Source: Diacronema lutheri
Lineage: Eukaryota > Haptophyta > Pavlovophyceae > Pavlovales > Pavlovaceae
DNA length: 64,000 nucleotides
Assembly: GCA_019448385.1 (NCBI GenBank)
Contig: JAGTXO010000002.1
Location: 744,001-808,000, forward strand
Direction of reading: 5' to 3'
Part shown: in pieces, positions 50,539 to 62,270 of the stretch
Numbering within the stretch: the first letter of the stretch is position 1
Layout of the letters: the number at the start of each line of letters is the position of its first letter
The notes under the pieces: generated by a model
Database searches by the model: none
What the model saw: only the letters and a program-made list of their open reading frames with translations
What the model was told of the DNA's origin: nothing
Program-made: the position numbers and the translations under genes

Positions 50539-51833
50539 GGCCCTCGGCGATGAAGTCGGCGGGGAACGCCGCCTCGAAGGCCGCCTTGTTCTCGAAGGGG
50601 TAGTGCACCTGCGCGTACGGCATCGCGCCCGACTCGAACCAGCAGTCGAAGACCTCCTCGACACGCCGGAGCGGCGCGCAGCCCGGCCGCTTGGACGGGA
50701 TGGTCACCTCGTCGATGTACTGCCTGTGCAAATCGGTGATGTCGGTTCGGCCGGACAGCGCCTGCAGCTCGGCGATCGAGCCAACGACGACGATCTCCTC
50801 ACCGTCTGCGCTCGACCAGATGGGCAGCGGCGTGCCCCAGAAGCGGTTGCGCGAGATGGCCCAGTCGCGCGCGTCGCGCAGCCAGTTGTGGAAGCGCTTT
50901 GACTGAACAAACTCGGGCACCCAGTAGGTCTGCTCGTTGTTCGCGAGGAGGCGCTCCTTGACGCTCTCGACGTTGACGAACCACGACGGGATCGTGCGGT
51001 AGATGAGCGGCGTCTCTGAGCGCCAGCAGAAGGGGTACGAGTGCATGATCTGGTCGCGGTCGATCAGCCGGCCGCGCGCCTTGAGCGCCTCGATGATCGG
51101 CACGTCCGCCTCCTTGATGTGCATGCCCGCGTATTCTGCGACCTCGCAGGTGAAACGGCCATTTGCGTCGATCGGGCAGACGATGCCGTCGCCGTCCTTG
51201 TGCACGAGCCCCGCCTCGCGGCAGATCCGGTTGTCCTCCTCGCCGAACGCGGGCGCCATGTGCACGATGCCCGTGCCCGAGTCGTCCTTGACAAACTTGT
51301 CGGCGAGCACGCGGAAGCAGCCGCGCTGCGCATGCGCCGCGAAGTAGTCAAACGCGGGCGTGTACGCGCGGCCCTTGAGCTCGGCGCCCGTCAGCTCAGA
51401 GAGTAGCGTGTACAGCGGCGCCTTCGCCTTCTTCACCTTGTGCGGCGGGTAAAGCTGCGAGAGGCGCGCCTTGAGCACGATGAGCACGGTGCCGCTCGTC
51501 GCGTCGCGCACCTTTGCGTACGCCCAGTCCGGGTGCACACAGAGCGCGAGGTTGGAGGGGAGAGTCCATGGCGTCGTCGTCCACGCACATAGCATTGCGC
51601 CGTCCGCGTCGCCCTCGAGCGGGAAGCCGACAACGATTGCCGGGTCGCTCACGTCCTTGTAGTTCTGGCTCGCCTCGAAGTTCGAGAGCGGCGTCGTGCA
51701 CGCGGTCGAATAGGGCATCACCTTGAAGCCCTGGTAGACGAGGCCCTTGTCGTAGATCTGCTTGAACACCCACCACACCGATTCCTTCGCCGCGCGCGAG
51801 GAGAGGAGAAAAGTGGAAAGGATGGGTTGGGGT

Positions 51834-51870
<37 letters not shown>

Positions 51871-52470
51871 GGAGCGGACGCAGGACGCCGGCCGCCGCCG
51901 CCGCGGTCGGCTCACACGCCGGCGCGCACGTGCGCGCGACACCGAGCCCGCGCGCGGCCTTGGGCGGCGCCGGCCGCGAACCATGAAGCTGATGTTCATC
52001 GTCTTGTAGTCGTTGTCGAAGTCGATCCACCGCCCCATCCGCGTGACCGTTGACACCCACTGCGACGAGTAGCGCATCACGATCGCGCGGCACTCGTCAT
52101 TGTATGCGCCGATCCCCATCGCGAGCACGTCGTCGCGGCTCTTGATGCCAAGCTTTTGGTCGATCTCGTACTCGACAGGGAGGCCGTGACAATCCCAGCC
52201 GGCGCGGCGTACCACGTGGTGGCCCGTCTGGTGCGCGTAGCGGCAGACGATGTCCTTGATCGTGCCGGCGAGGATGTGCCCGTAGTGCGGCAGGCCGGTC
52301 GCAAAGGGCGGACCGTCGTAAAAGGTCCACGGCTTGCGGCCCTCGGAGCGTCGCAGCGACTCCTTGAATGCGTCGATCTCGTCCCAGTACCGCTGCGTCG
52401 CCTCCTCCTGCCGCGGGAAGCTGAAGCGCTCGGGCGGCTCGACGAAGACGCGGCGACGACCGGGCTCCAT
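48194..52470 (-). CDS. IARS1: Isoleucyl-tRNA synthetase, cytosolic type
   Basis: Five exons, 52470-51982, 51784-50349, 50225-49893, 49752-49137 and 48889-48194, in consistent phase, give about 1,189 residues. Class I motifs: HIGH as PHYGH (residues 61-65) and KMSKS as [12 protein letters not shown] (about 615). Editing-domain blocks are present ([38 protein letters not shown]). The anticodon-binding part reads [20 protein letters not shown] and [17 protein letters not shown]. It charges tRNA-Ile; no organelle leader is seen. Intron 3 (49892-49753) must use a GC donor (CTG/GCGAGC) to give LTNWYIKLN. Introns are 197, 123, 140 and 247 bp, the first containing a 35-base homopolymer. Confidence 0.93.
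48964..49038. repeat. GCGCGGCGC array in IleRS intron 4
   Basis: An irregular GCGCGG/GCGCGC array fills about a third of the intron. A related array occurs in intron 3 at 49835-49871. Confidence 0.75.
49835..49871. repeat. GGCGC pentamer array in IleRS intron 3
   Basis: About seven GGCGC units within the GC-AG intron; same motif family as the array in intron 4. Confidence 0.75.
51834..51868. repeat. G35 run in IleRS intron 1 (C-run in the pre-mRNA)
   Basis: On the coding strand the run is C35 followed by a C/T-rich stretch leading to the acceptor GCGAAG at 51785. It probably forms part of the pyrimidine tract. Confidence 0.85.
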
Positions 52471-52544
52471 GGGTCGGCACACGTCGCACGCCTCTTTTGA
52501 AAGCGCGCATCCATCGTGCGGTGAGGTGGCCGAAGTGCGGCGCG
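52471..52544. promoter_or_regulatory. Bidirectional promoter, IleRS / J protein
   Basis: 74 bp between divergent starts. Contains CTCTTTTGAAAG (52492-52503), similar to the palindromic element in the RPS25/kinesin spacer. Confidence 0.5.
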
Positions 52545-54067
52545 ATGCCGGGCGACTACTACGCCGTGCTGGGGCTCCAGAAGGGCGCGAGCGCAGACGA
52601 GGTGAAGAAAGCCTACCGTAAGATGGCAATGAAGTGGCACCCCGACAAGAACACCGACAAGAAGGAGGAAGCCGAGCGCCGGTTCAAACAGATTGCCGAG
52701 GCGTATGACGTGCTCGTGCGCGCGCGCGCCGCGCGTCTCGGCGCGCGCCCGGCGATGCGTCGCGTCCTGCGCGCGCACGCGCGCGCGCTCTGAGCGCCGC
52801 GCTTCGCGCTTTCGGCCGCGCGCAGAGCGACCCCAACAAGCGGGAAACGTATGACCGCTTTGGCGAGGCGGGGCTGAAGCACGGCGCAGGCGGGATGGGA
52901 GGCGGATACCAGTTCAACGGCAACGCCGAGGACGTCTTCCGCGAGTTCTTTGGCGCGGGCGCGGGCGGCGGCGGGTTTGCCAACCTGTTCGCGCAGGCAG
53001 CGATGAACGGAGGCATGGGCGGCGGCAGCCCGTTCGTCTTCTCCATGGGCGCGGGCGGGCCGCGGTTTTCGGGCGGGCGCGGGGGTGGCGCGGGCGCACA
53101 GCGCGCGCGAGAGACCGCGCTGCCATGCACGCTGGAGGAGCTGTACAGAGGAGCGCGGAAGAGGGCGCAGGCGGCGAATGGCAGCACGCACGACATCGAG
53201 ATCAGGCCTGGCTGGAAGGCGGGCACCAAGATTGACTACGGGCCGGGCGCCGCGTTTGTCGTGACGGAGCTGCCGCACGCCGCATTCACGCGCGCAGGAA
53301 ATGACCTCTCCCTCTGGCGCGAGGTGAGGCCCGCGCAGATCCTGACCGGCTCGAGGCAGCAGGTCAAGACGCTTGACGGCCGCATCATCCACGTCGAGTT
53401 TGCGCCGCTCATGCTTTGGACAGTACGTGCGGCGCGGCAGGCGCGCCGCACGCCACGCCAGCCGTCAGCATACATACGCGTGCCTCCCAACCGCAGCGCC
53501 GCCGCGCGGCGAGGAGCGGCGGGCGGCGGCGCGCACGTCGATGCAGTCGCGCGCAGCTCGCATTGCTCCGCTCACGCGTGCATCCGCCCGTGCGCGCGCC
53601 GTCTCCCGTGCGCAGGAGGTTGAGAGCGAAGGCATGCCCGTCTCGAAGGCGCAGGGGCACAAGGGCAAGCTCACCGTCTACGTGTCGCCATTGACGGCCG
53701 AGCAGTACGGCGCGGCAAAGTCATGGATGACCATCGCCATGTGCGCGCGGCGAGCGCCGGCTGCCGCCGCGCCGCGCGCGGGGCCACCGAGCCGCCGAGC
53801 CGTGCCATGGCCACGTTTCGTTCCTTCCATCTTTCCGTTTTCGCTCACGCACGCCGTCGCGCCCGCCTCCGTTGCGCGCAGGTACCTGATCGGCCTGTAC
53901 ATCCTTTTCAATTACTCGGGCATGCTTCTCCCGCTGCTCAGTGCGCGCCACACGCCCACGCGCCACGCCGCACGTGCGCGCTCGCCGCCTGACGTCGTGC
54001 GCCCACTGTCCCGGCACACTCGCGCGCGCGCGCAGTGGTCTACCAACTCGTCAAGGCGAGTCGATGA
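52545..54067 (+). CDS. Class B DnaJ protein with C-terminal TM helix
   Basis: Five exons, 52545-52715, 52826-53422, 53616-53740, 53882-53940 and 54036-54067 (phases 0, 0, 2, 1), give 327 residues. J domain first: [24 protein letters not shown] at 32-35, then [20 protein letters not shown] Gly/Phe-rich linker follows. The DNAJB-type C-terminal substrate domains are next: [71 protein letters not shown]. The last ~30 residues form a TM helix ([19 protein letters not shown]) and end [10 protein letters not shown]. Soluble DNAJB1-type proteins lack this, so membrane (ER or plastid-envelope) location is inferred. The two short last exons rest on reading frame and splice sites only. Confidence 0.85.
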
Positions 54068-54224
54068 CCCTGGCGCGCGGGTCCAGCCTGCCCGCCGCCG
54101 CTGTCACAGTGCACACACGTACAGTTGTGAAGGTGCGGGTGGACAGACAGGCGCTGGCGGAGTGCGGACAGAGTCACAGACACGAACACTCAAATCCTCT
54201 CCCGCCATCGTGCGGCGGGACGCC

Positions 54225-56908
54225 ATGTTGAGCGGCATCAAGTTCGTCTCCAAGGAGGAGGCGGAGCGGCTCGCCGTCGTGAAGAAGGAGGCGGCACGCG
54301 AGCGCGCCGTCGCCGCAGAGGCCCACGCGCGCGCTCGGCGCGCTTCAGACGCCGAGGAGGGCAGGCGGCGGCACGAGAGCGGAGAGGTGCGTCGCACGCC
54401 ATCTGCCGCGCACGCGCGCTCGCGCCGCGCGCGCCTAACCCGCGCGCGCCCCGCGCGCGCCGCCCTCAGGCAACGTTCCTTGCGCCGTCGGTGGAGGCGC
54501 GGCTCTCGTTCCGCCCACCGTCCGCCACGCGCGACGTGTCAGACGCAGCGGCTGCGGACGCCGCGCTCGAGGCCGGCGCGCGCGCTCGCGTGGACAGGGA
54601 AGAGGGCGCGAAGCGGTGGAAGCGCAAGGACAAGAAGCACTCGGATCACGTCAAGCACGACAAGCATTCGAAGCGCGGCAAGGGCGGCCACCGCGAGCGC
54701 GAGTTCGACGCGCGCGCACGCAAGGACAAAGGCAGCCGCGTGAAGGCTGACGACTCTGCGCGCGACCGCACGAGCAGGCCACGTGGCAGCGAGCCAGACG
54801 GCAGCTCATCCAGCTCGAGCAGTGGCGACGAGGAGGACGAGCGAATCGCGCCCGCCGAAAGCCGCCAGACCCTCGCCGCCGCCGCCGCGTCCGCGCGCGA
54901 ATCCGCAGGCCTCGGATGGATGGCCGCTCCGACGCGCGACGTTTTTGGCGGGAAGCCGGCGCGTGCGCCCGACGCGGTGCCCACGCGTGCGCCCATTGAG
55001 GGCGAGATGACGGGCGTCGCTCTTGAGCGCGAGCTCAACCCGTACAAGCGCGCCGGCGTGCACGTCAACGAGTGGACGCAGCAGGCAGCGGCTGAGGCGC
55101 GAGCCGGTGCGGGCGGCAGCGATGGCGGCGCTGCGGCTGCGCCGCAGGGCGCGAAGGGCGCGGGCGCGGACGGTGCGCACGCGACGGCCGGCGGAGCGGC
55201 GAGCGTGGGCAGCGCGCCCGTTGCGGGCGGCACGGACGGCGGCGCGTCGTTTAAGCTCAAGCGGCTGCACCGCGCGGTCGAGGAGGCCCGCGCGTCCGGG
55301 CGCTCGTATGAGGAGGTGGCGGAGGACAGGTTCGGCTGCGCGGCTGTCGCGGATGAGATGCGCGCGCTCGAGGAGGGGCGACACCCGGCGCTGCAGCACT
55401 CGGCGGCGAACGCGTACGGGCACAAGCACGCCTCGCGCCAGCGCGCGCTCGCCGCCTTTGGGCCGGAAGGCGCGCGCGGGCGCGGGCGCGGCGCGCGGCT
55501 GCCCGGCGATGCGGGCGAGAGCGATGACGACGAGGAGGGCGGGCGGCACGGCAGGGGGCGCGGCGCAGGGCGCGGGCGCGAGCGCGCGGCCGATGGCGCG
55601 CCGCACGCGCCCGACGCCGGAGCAGCAGCGGGCGTCGAGCCTGTGGATGGGGGCGCAGACGCGCGCAACAAATTCGCCAACGATGGCGATTTCCTCATCC
55701 GATGCCTCGAGGGGCGAGCGGAGGCGGAGGTGGAGGCGGAGCGCGGGGATCGGCCGAGGAGCGACGCGAGGACAGGAGGCGCGCGTGGCGGGGCCGCTCG
55801 CGGCGATGGCGGCGGGCGCAGCGGCGGGCGCGCGCCCGGCGCGGCTGGGGCGAGAGGGCGCGGCAGGGGAGGGGATGGTAGCTGGGGCACCTACGGCGCG
55901 CGGCGCGACGGCGCGGCGCCCGCCAGACCGGAGGACGATGGGCGCGAAACGAATGGCGTGGAGGCACGCGTCGACTCACGCGCGCCAAGCGGCGACGGTG
56001 CAGCCGTCTCGCTCCATGTGAGCGGGTCGGCACACGGCGCAGCTGCCCTGCACCCGCCACCGCACGTCGATGCGCGCGGCGTCGGCTCGGCGCCGCGCGC
56101 GCCGATGCAGCCCGCCGCCGGTCAGCTTGCGCCGGCCACGCCGCTGCGCGCTGGCGAGCAAGCCGAGCCCCCGGCGCCCTCCGCCGCGCCACCCGCGCGC
56201 GCCAACGTCAGCGCGGTCGTGGACGTCAACATGCTCGCGTCGCGCGCGCTGCGCGCCAAGCTGCTGGGCGACAGCGCGGCGCACGAGCGATTCAGCGCGC
56301 AGCTCGCGGAGGCCAAGGCGGCAATGGCGGCGAGAAGAGCGGATGGACTCGGCGACGGCGGTGGCGGTGGCGCGTCGTGCGCCGGCGGAGCGGCGGCAGC
56401 GGTCGCGGCGCATGGGGGCGTGACGGCCGAGGCGGCCGCGGAGGCAACGGCGGAGCTGCTCGTCCCCGAGGCGGCGGTGGGCATGCTCATCGGCAAGCGT
56501 GGCGCGGCAATTGACGCACTGCGCAAGGCGTCGGGCGCGTCGATCAAAGTGGCGCCCGTCCTTACGGGCCCAGCGCCCGAGGGTGCAGGGCACAGTCGCG
56601 ACGAGCGCGCCGTGTCGATCAGCGGCTCGCACGACGCCGTGTCGCGCGCGATGCGCATGATCCAGGAGCGCGTGGACGCGGGCGCGGAGGTGTCGAGCGG
56701 CGCGGGCGGCGGAGGCGCGCGAGCCGGCGGCCGGGCGGGCCGATCGCGCGAGTCGGCGGTTGAGACAGTGCCCACTTTTGACGCCAGTGGGCAGCTTGTG
56801 CTGCTCACGCAAAAGGTGGCACGCGACGACGACGATGAAGGCGGTGGTCGGCAGCGCGCGAAGCGCAAGGGCGGCGGCGGCGGGGGCAGCAGGCGTGGCG
56901 GTGGCGGC

Positions 56909-56944
<36 letters not shown>

Positions 56945-58230
56945 TGCGGCGGCGGCGGCGGCGGCGGCGTTGGTGGCGGCGGCTCGCGCAAGACGGGCGG
57001 GCGCACGCAGCTGTACGAGGATGGCGAGCGCGCGCGCTACTTTGCTGATGACGACGAACACGGCCTTGCCGAGCTCTATGGCGTCGCCAAGTGCTCGAGC
57101 GGCGCGCGCGGCGGCGCAGGCGACACGGATACGATGCTGGCGGATGCCATCACCTCCTCCAAGCGCTTCAAGGCGCTGAGCGCTGACGACGAATGGGAGC
57201 ATGACGATGGCGCAGGGATGCTCGAGGCGAGGCGCGGGCACAAGGCGCGCAGGGGCGAAGGCGGCGCGGGCGCCTCTTCGGCGTGGGGCGCGCCTGGGGG
57301 CGCAGGCCTGTCCGTGTTGGCCGAACGAGCGCAGCAGCGCGTCGCAAAGCTGCGCCCGCTCATCATCGCGCTGGGCAACTTTGCGTACGTGCGTGTGCCC
57401 GAGGGCGCGCCGCTCGCGCCGGGCCACTGCGTGCTCGAGCCCCTCGGCCACGAGGTTGCAAGCACGATGGCAAGTGACGAGGCGTACGACGAGCTGCGCA
57501 ACTTTAAAAAGTGCCTCATACAGATGTACGCGCAGCGCGGGCAGGCGGCGGTCTTTCTGGAAGTCGCCGTCGCGCTCGCCACGCAGCGGCGCTGCCTGTC
57601 GATCGAGGCCGTGCCGCTGCCGCTCGCCGACTTTGCGGCCGCGCCCGCTTTCTTCAAAAAGGCGCTGCATGAGGCGGGCAGCGAGTGGGCGACGCACAAG
57701 CAGCTCATCGACACGAGCGGTAAGGGGATCCGCAAGAGCATACCCGCAAACTTTGCCTACTTCCACGTTGAGTTTGGCCTCGACAAGGGCTTCGCGCACG
57801 TGATCGAGGACGAGGTCAGCACCACGCGCGAGCGCGGCGTGCCACTTTGCTTCCTTTCACCACTTTTTTTTAAAGGGGGGGGGGGCTTAGGGAACGGGCC
57901 AGCGCTTGGTGGGCGCGAAAAGCGAGCGGCGCGCCCGCGACGCGCGCTGACGCGCGCGCGATCGTCCGGTCGCCTGCTGCGCCTCGCTCGCCTTCTTCCC
58001 GCGCGCGTTGCTTCGCGGCCTGCTTCGCGTGCGCGCACCAGTCAGCATTCCCGCTCGACTTCGGCATGCAGGTGCTCGAGGGAGTGCTTGAGGCGGACGA
58101 GGCAGGCATTCCGTTGCATGCGCGGCGCAAACTGGGCTTTGACGCGCAGAAGCGCAACGTGCTCGCCTTTGCAAAGGAGTTTGAGCCCTTCGACTGGACC
58201 AAGATGCTGCGTGACGCGGAGGCCGCCTGA
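54225..58230 (+). CDS. CWF19L2: CWF19L2-family splicing factor with an inserted KH domain
   Basis: Three exons, 54225-54386, 54470-57814 and 58042-58230, all phase 0, give about 1,231 residues. The start reads MLSGIKFVSKEEAERLAVVK. A long Lys/Ser/Asp-rich region follows (KRWKRKDKKHSDHVKHDKHS). A KH domain lies at about 707-794 (ATAELLVPEAAVGMLIGKRG, then IDALRKASGASIKV). A poly-Gly stretch precedes the CwfJ_C_1 domain (LIIALGNFAYVRVPEG, APLAPGHCVLEPLGHEVAST, FKKALHEAGSEWATHKQLID, FHVEFGLDKGFAHVIEDE). CwfJ_C_2 follows (FPLDFGMQVLEGVLEADEAG, FAKEFEPFDWTKML). The family (yeast Drn1/Cwf19) acts with lariat debranching late in splicing. The KH insert is not part of the family that I know. The 227-bp last intron carries a G11 run. 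Confidence 0.92.
56870..56983. repeat. GGC triplet tract coding poly-Gly
   Basis: In CWF19L2 exon 2, about 35 near-pure Gly codons form a flexible linker between the KH domain region and the CwfJ domains. Confidence 0.85.
57875..57885. repeat. G11 run in CWF19L2 intron 2
   Basis: Here the G-run is on the coding strand, unlike the runs in bZIP, WD40 and IleRS introns. Confidence 0.8.
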
Positions 58231-58396
58231 AAGCCAAAGGCGCGGGCGTGGGCGCGCCATCTTGCCTCCTCGGCCCTCACGGATCGGTGGCTGCTTGCTC
58301 ACGGCGCGAGTGACGCGACCCAGCATCTGCGCTGCAACGTCAGGTCGAGAGCTGAAAGGACTTCATCAAGGGTCTACGAGTTGCCAACAGCTGTCC

Positions 58397-59613
58397 ATGT
58401 CAGAAGGACCGTCCACGATGGTGGAGGCGACGAGAGAGCGCGAAGCGAGCCTCGAACGTCTGCTCGCCGAGGCCGCGGAGGCGGATGCCAGCATCGCGCG
58501 CACGCTCGACGCGATGGCTCAGCTGCAGGCGCTGAGCCCGTTCCAGCCGAATGAGCAGCTCATCGGCGAGCGGCTGCACGCGCTCGAGGCGGTGAGGGCG
58601 TCGCTCGAGCCGCGCGCCTCGAGCGCGCACGCGCGCACGGCCGGCGCGGACGCAGCGGCGATGCCGGCCGACGGGGGGGCACCGGTGGCGTCTGTGTGCG
58701 CGCGCGAAGACGACGGCGCTGTCGACGCGCTTCTCGAGTCGATCAGCGTGCCGCAGACCTTTGGCGAGTGTGCCCCGGCTGAGTCCGCGGCGTACTTTGA
58801 CGCGGCCGCCGAGATCGCGCGGCTCGAGCGCGCGCTCCCGCACGCGCGGCGCTTCTCCGAGCTGGGCGAGCAAGTGCGCGCGCAGCAGGCCGCGCTCGCC
58901 GAGCTTCTCGATCGCATCGACGCCACGGAGGACGCACTGCGCGAGACCGCTGGCTCGCAGTCCCCCGGAGCGGCCAAGCGGCGAGCAGCGGGCGAGCGGG
59001 GGTGGACGGACGCCGAGGCTGAGGTCGCGCGCGTGCACGTGGTGATGCGCAGCAGCGGAGTGGTGGCTAGCACGCCGGCGACAGAGCCGCTCGCCGAGCC
59101 GCTTGCCGAGCCGGCGCCCGCCTCCGCCCGAGCAGCGGACGGCTGCTCGCTGTGCAGCCTGCTCGTGGCCTTCTGCGCCGCGCTCTCGACGCCTGCGCTC
59201 GGTGCGCGCACGGGCGCAACGCGCAGCGGCGCACTCGCACGCGCGCCCCTTGACGCGTGCGTGCCCCGCGCCGCCCCTTCGCCCATCCACGGCTCTGGTC
59301 CGCAGGCGGGCCGCTCGGTGAGCCAAGTGGGCCGCTCGGCGAGCCAAGTGCGGACGCCGCCGCGCTCCTCGCCGCCTTTGAGCTGTGCTTGCGCCACGTC
59401 GGCCTTGAGCTTGCAGAGTTCCGCACCACAGTCAGGGCCGGCAGCGATGCGACGGGAGATGCCACCCGGCCCGCCGACCGGCACGGCATCGCGTGTGAGC
59501 TGCTGGCCATCGCGCTGAGTCGCGCGCACGAGCGTGAGCGGAGCAGAGGCATTGCATTGCGCCCTGCCTTGGCGCGGCTTTCCCCGCGGTGCAGCCCCCT
59601 CACGAGCCCATGA
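58397..59613 (+). CDS. Coiled-coil protein, unknown
   Basis: Two exons, 58397-59201 and 59306-59613 (104-bp intron GTGCGC...CCGCAG, phase 1), give 370 residues. The protein is mostly helical: TREREASLERLLAEAAEADA, FQPNEQLIGERLHALEAVRA, EIARLERALPHARRFSELGE and AALAELLDRIDATEDALRE give heptad-like coiled coil. After the junction comes a short repeat (GPLGEPSGPLGEPS) and a further helical part ([20 protein letters not shown]). Augmin or dynactin subunits have a similar build, but I cannot assign one. The gene follows CWF19L2 by 166 bp and ends 53 bp from the convergent BOP1 stop. Confidence 0.65.
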
Positions 59614-59666
59614 CACGGGCTGCACAGTAAGTGCCGTGACGGATGTGACATGACCATGGCCCTGTG

Positions 59667-62199
59667 TCACGTATACAGGTGCACGGCGCCGTCCGCACCG
59701 CAGCTGAAAAGCCACGGCTGCTGCGGGTGGAAGGCGCAGTCCATCACGCCGAGGCCCGCCTGGCCCGCCGCGTGTACCTCCAGCCGTTTCAGCGGCACGA
59801 TCGTCGCGTTGCTGCCGAGGTCGTCGTGCACCTGCCCGTGGAAGACCTGCACGCCGAGGTCGTCGGACGCAGACGCAAAGAGCGGCAGCGACGAGTGGAA
59901 GGCGACCGCGCGCACGGCGAGCGTGTGCGACCTGCAGAGCCGCGTGCGGTGGCGCGCGGCGCGCGCGATCGCGGTCAGCTGCGGCCTCGGCGTGAGCGAG
60001 GGCGGTCGCAGCCGCCGCGCTGGGCACACGCGGGTGCGCCCGATGCCCGCGCGCGCCGCGCACGGCACGAACCTGAGCGCCTTGTACGGGCGCGTGCCCA
60101 GATCGAGGTCGAACCAGACGACGCTCTTGTCGTAACTGCCGACGACCAAGTTGTCGCCAGCCGGGTGGAGCGCCATGCTCGAGATCCACTGCACCTCGGC
60201 GCTCAGCTTCTTGACGAGCGTCTGCTTGAGCAGGTCGTACACGCGCACCTCGCGCTGCGTCGCGACGAAAAGGTGCGGCCGGGTCGAATGGAAGAGGACT
60301 GGAGGCGGGCGGCAAGAAAAGGGGGAAGGGGAACGGGGCGGAAGGGAGGGGGGATGGCAGACGCACGCGCCGGTGGGAGAGCGAGGGGCAGCGCAGGGCA
60401 GGGGCGGGGCGACCGCTGCGCGCGGGCCTGCCGCGCACGCGCATGCACGCGCACATTCCTGCGCGCGATCGCAGGGGCGCGGCCGCCGTCCGCGAGCGCG
60501 CACCGCTCTCGATTCGCCCCTTGCTCTTCGCAAACGGCTGCTGACTGACACGCCTCGAGATCTGGTGGAGCAGCACCGCGCGCGCGCCACCCTCGGGCAC
60601 GACGCTCGCAAAATAATCGCAACGCGGGTGCCACGCCAGCTGCTTCGCCGCCTTGGCGTGCGCGATCGAGAGCGCGGGCGGCAGCCGCGGCTCGTCCGCC
60701 GCTTGCCTTCCGGCGAGCACGACAGGCGGTGGCACATCGCACCGCGCCCATGCGATCACGCTGGCACCCGCTGCTGCTGGCGGAGCCAAAAGCGCAGCGG
60801 CGTCAGCGGAGGGCACGGCAGCGCTCGCGATTGCCGCCGTCGCCGCGCGCGTGAGCTGTGCGGGCTGCGGCGCGGGCGGGTGCAGGTGCGGCAGCGCGAC
60901 GAGGAGGACGATCGGGCCGATGGAGACCGCGAGCATCGAGCGGTCGGCGGCGGGCGCGAACGCAAGGCGGTGGATTGGCTCGGCGGCGCGCGGCGCAGAT
61001 GGCGCAGCGTCAGGCGTGGCGCCGCCACCGCCGACGCCGCCCAAATCCCACGAGAGCGTGCACCGCCCCGTTGCCACCTCCCAAACGCGCACGATGCCGT
61101 CGTCGCCGCCGGTCGCAAGCCATTGGCCGCCCGCGTGCACGCTCAGCGTGCGCACGCAGCCCGCGTCGGCGGCGTAGCTCGCGCTGAGCCGCTTGGGGTA
61201 CGGCTCGAGCTGCGAGAGGTCGGGGAGCTGCGGCAGCAGCGATTCGGGCGCAATGTCCAGCTTGGCGCGCTGCGTGCGCGGGCAGAGATAGAGGTCAAGG
61301 CATCGCTGAAAGCGCTCCATCGGAAGGTTCGTGTACGCGGGAACGCGCCGGAGCGAATCATACTTGCGCGGCACAAAGTTGGACGGGCGGTCCTCGCGAT
61401 CCGTCGCGAGCCACTCCGCCTCCTCCTCCGCCGAGAGCAAGTACTCCGCGGGCGGGTTGTACGACTCGGCGTTGGTGGGCGGCGGCTGCTTGGGCGCGTT
61501 GAGCCGCTTGTACATGAGGCGCCGCTGCTCGCGCGTGAGGTCCTCGAGCGTCTCGTCCCAGATGGCGTAGTTGTAGTCGGGACGCTGCCGCTCCTTGGCC
61601 GCCGCCTGCGCCGCCTGCGACTTTGCGTACGATTCGGAGCGCATCGCGCGAACGAGCCTCACGATGCGCTTGCGCTCCCACACGGACGGCACGAAGCGGC
61701 TCTTGGGCTCGGGGCGCGCCCAGAGCGGCTCCTTCTCAGGCACGGAGCTTACCCACTCGACGGTGTCCGGGTAGGGGTCAAAGTTGGCGTCGGGGTACTG
61801 ATTCCCCTGTATCCTGCGGATCATGCCCACGTCGTCGTCCGTCAGCTCGACGAGCTCGCCGTGCAGGGCGTCGTACACCGTGCGCGAGTTGCCCTTGTCG
61901 TAACGCTCGATGAGCGCATCGAGCTCGTCAAGCTGAGGCGGGCGGGCGAGGCGCTGTCCATCCAGCCCGTACCCGATGTGGTCGTACTCATCGTACCACT
62001 CGAGTGGCACGTCGCCGACCATGTTGCGCACGCCGTCGTCCTCCGAGTCGCTCTCGTCGGCGGCGCCTACGGCGCCTGGCTCGGCTGCCCCGCTCGCGGC
62101 GGTGCCAGCGGCCTCGGCCTCGCCGGCAAGCTCGGCCACGGCGCCATCCTCCTTGGCGATGTCGCGCCGCCGCTTCCCGCCGCCCGCCTTCGTCGGCAT
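59667..62199 (-). CDS. BOP1: Ribosome biogenesis protein BOP1/Erb1
   Basis: Three exons, 62199-60504, 60298-60073 and 59931-59667 (introns 205 and 141 bp; phases 1 and 2), give about 728 residues. The N-terminal domain (~45-310) is unmistakable: [100 protein letters not shown]. The WD40 propeller follows: [40 protein letters not shown] (across intron 1), [40 protein letters not shown] and the end [14 protein letters not shown]1 works with PES1 and WDR12 in 27S rRNA processing. The start is 71 bp from the divergent ABM gene. Confidence 0.95.
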
Positions 62200-62270
62200 G
62201 CCGCGCGCGTGTGCCGGCAGTGGCCACGAGTCGATCACCCTCCTTGGGAACCCGTGGACAGCGCGGGACG
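62200..62270. promoter_or_regulatory. Bidirectional promoter, BOP1 / ABM-fold protein
   Basis: 71 bp between divergent start codons; GC-rich, no TATA-like element. Confidence 0.5.

Noticed and set aside
54491-59518. A single 1,675-codon frame suggesting one giant protein
   Set aside because: It reads through CWF19L2 intron 2 and the intergenic gap into the coiled-coil gene. The CWF19L2 C-terminus is in another frame and ends at 58230.
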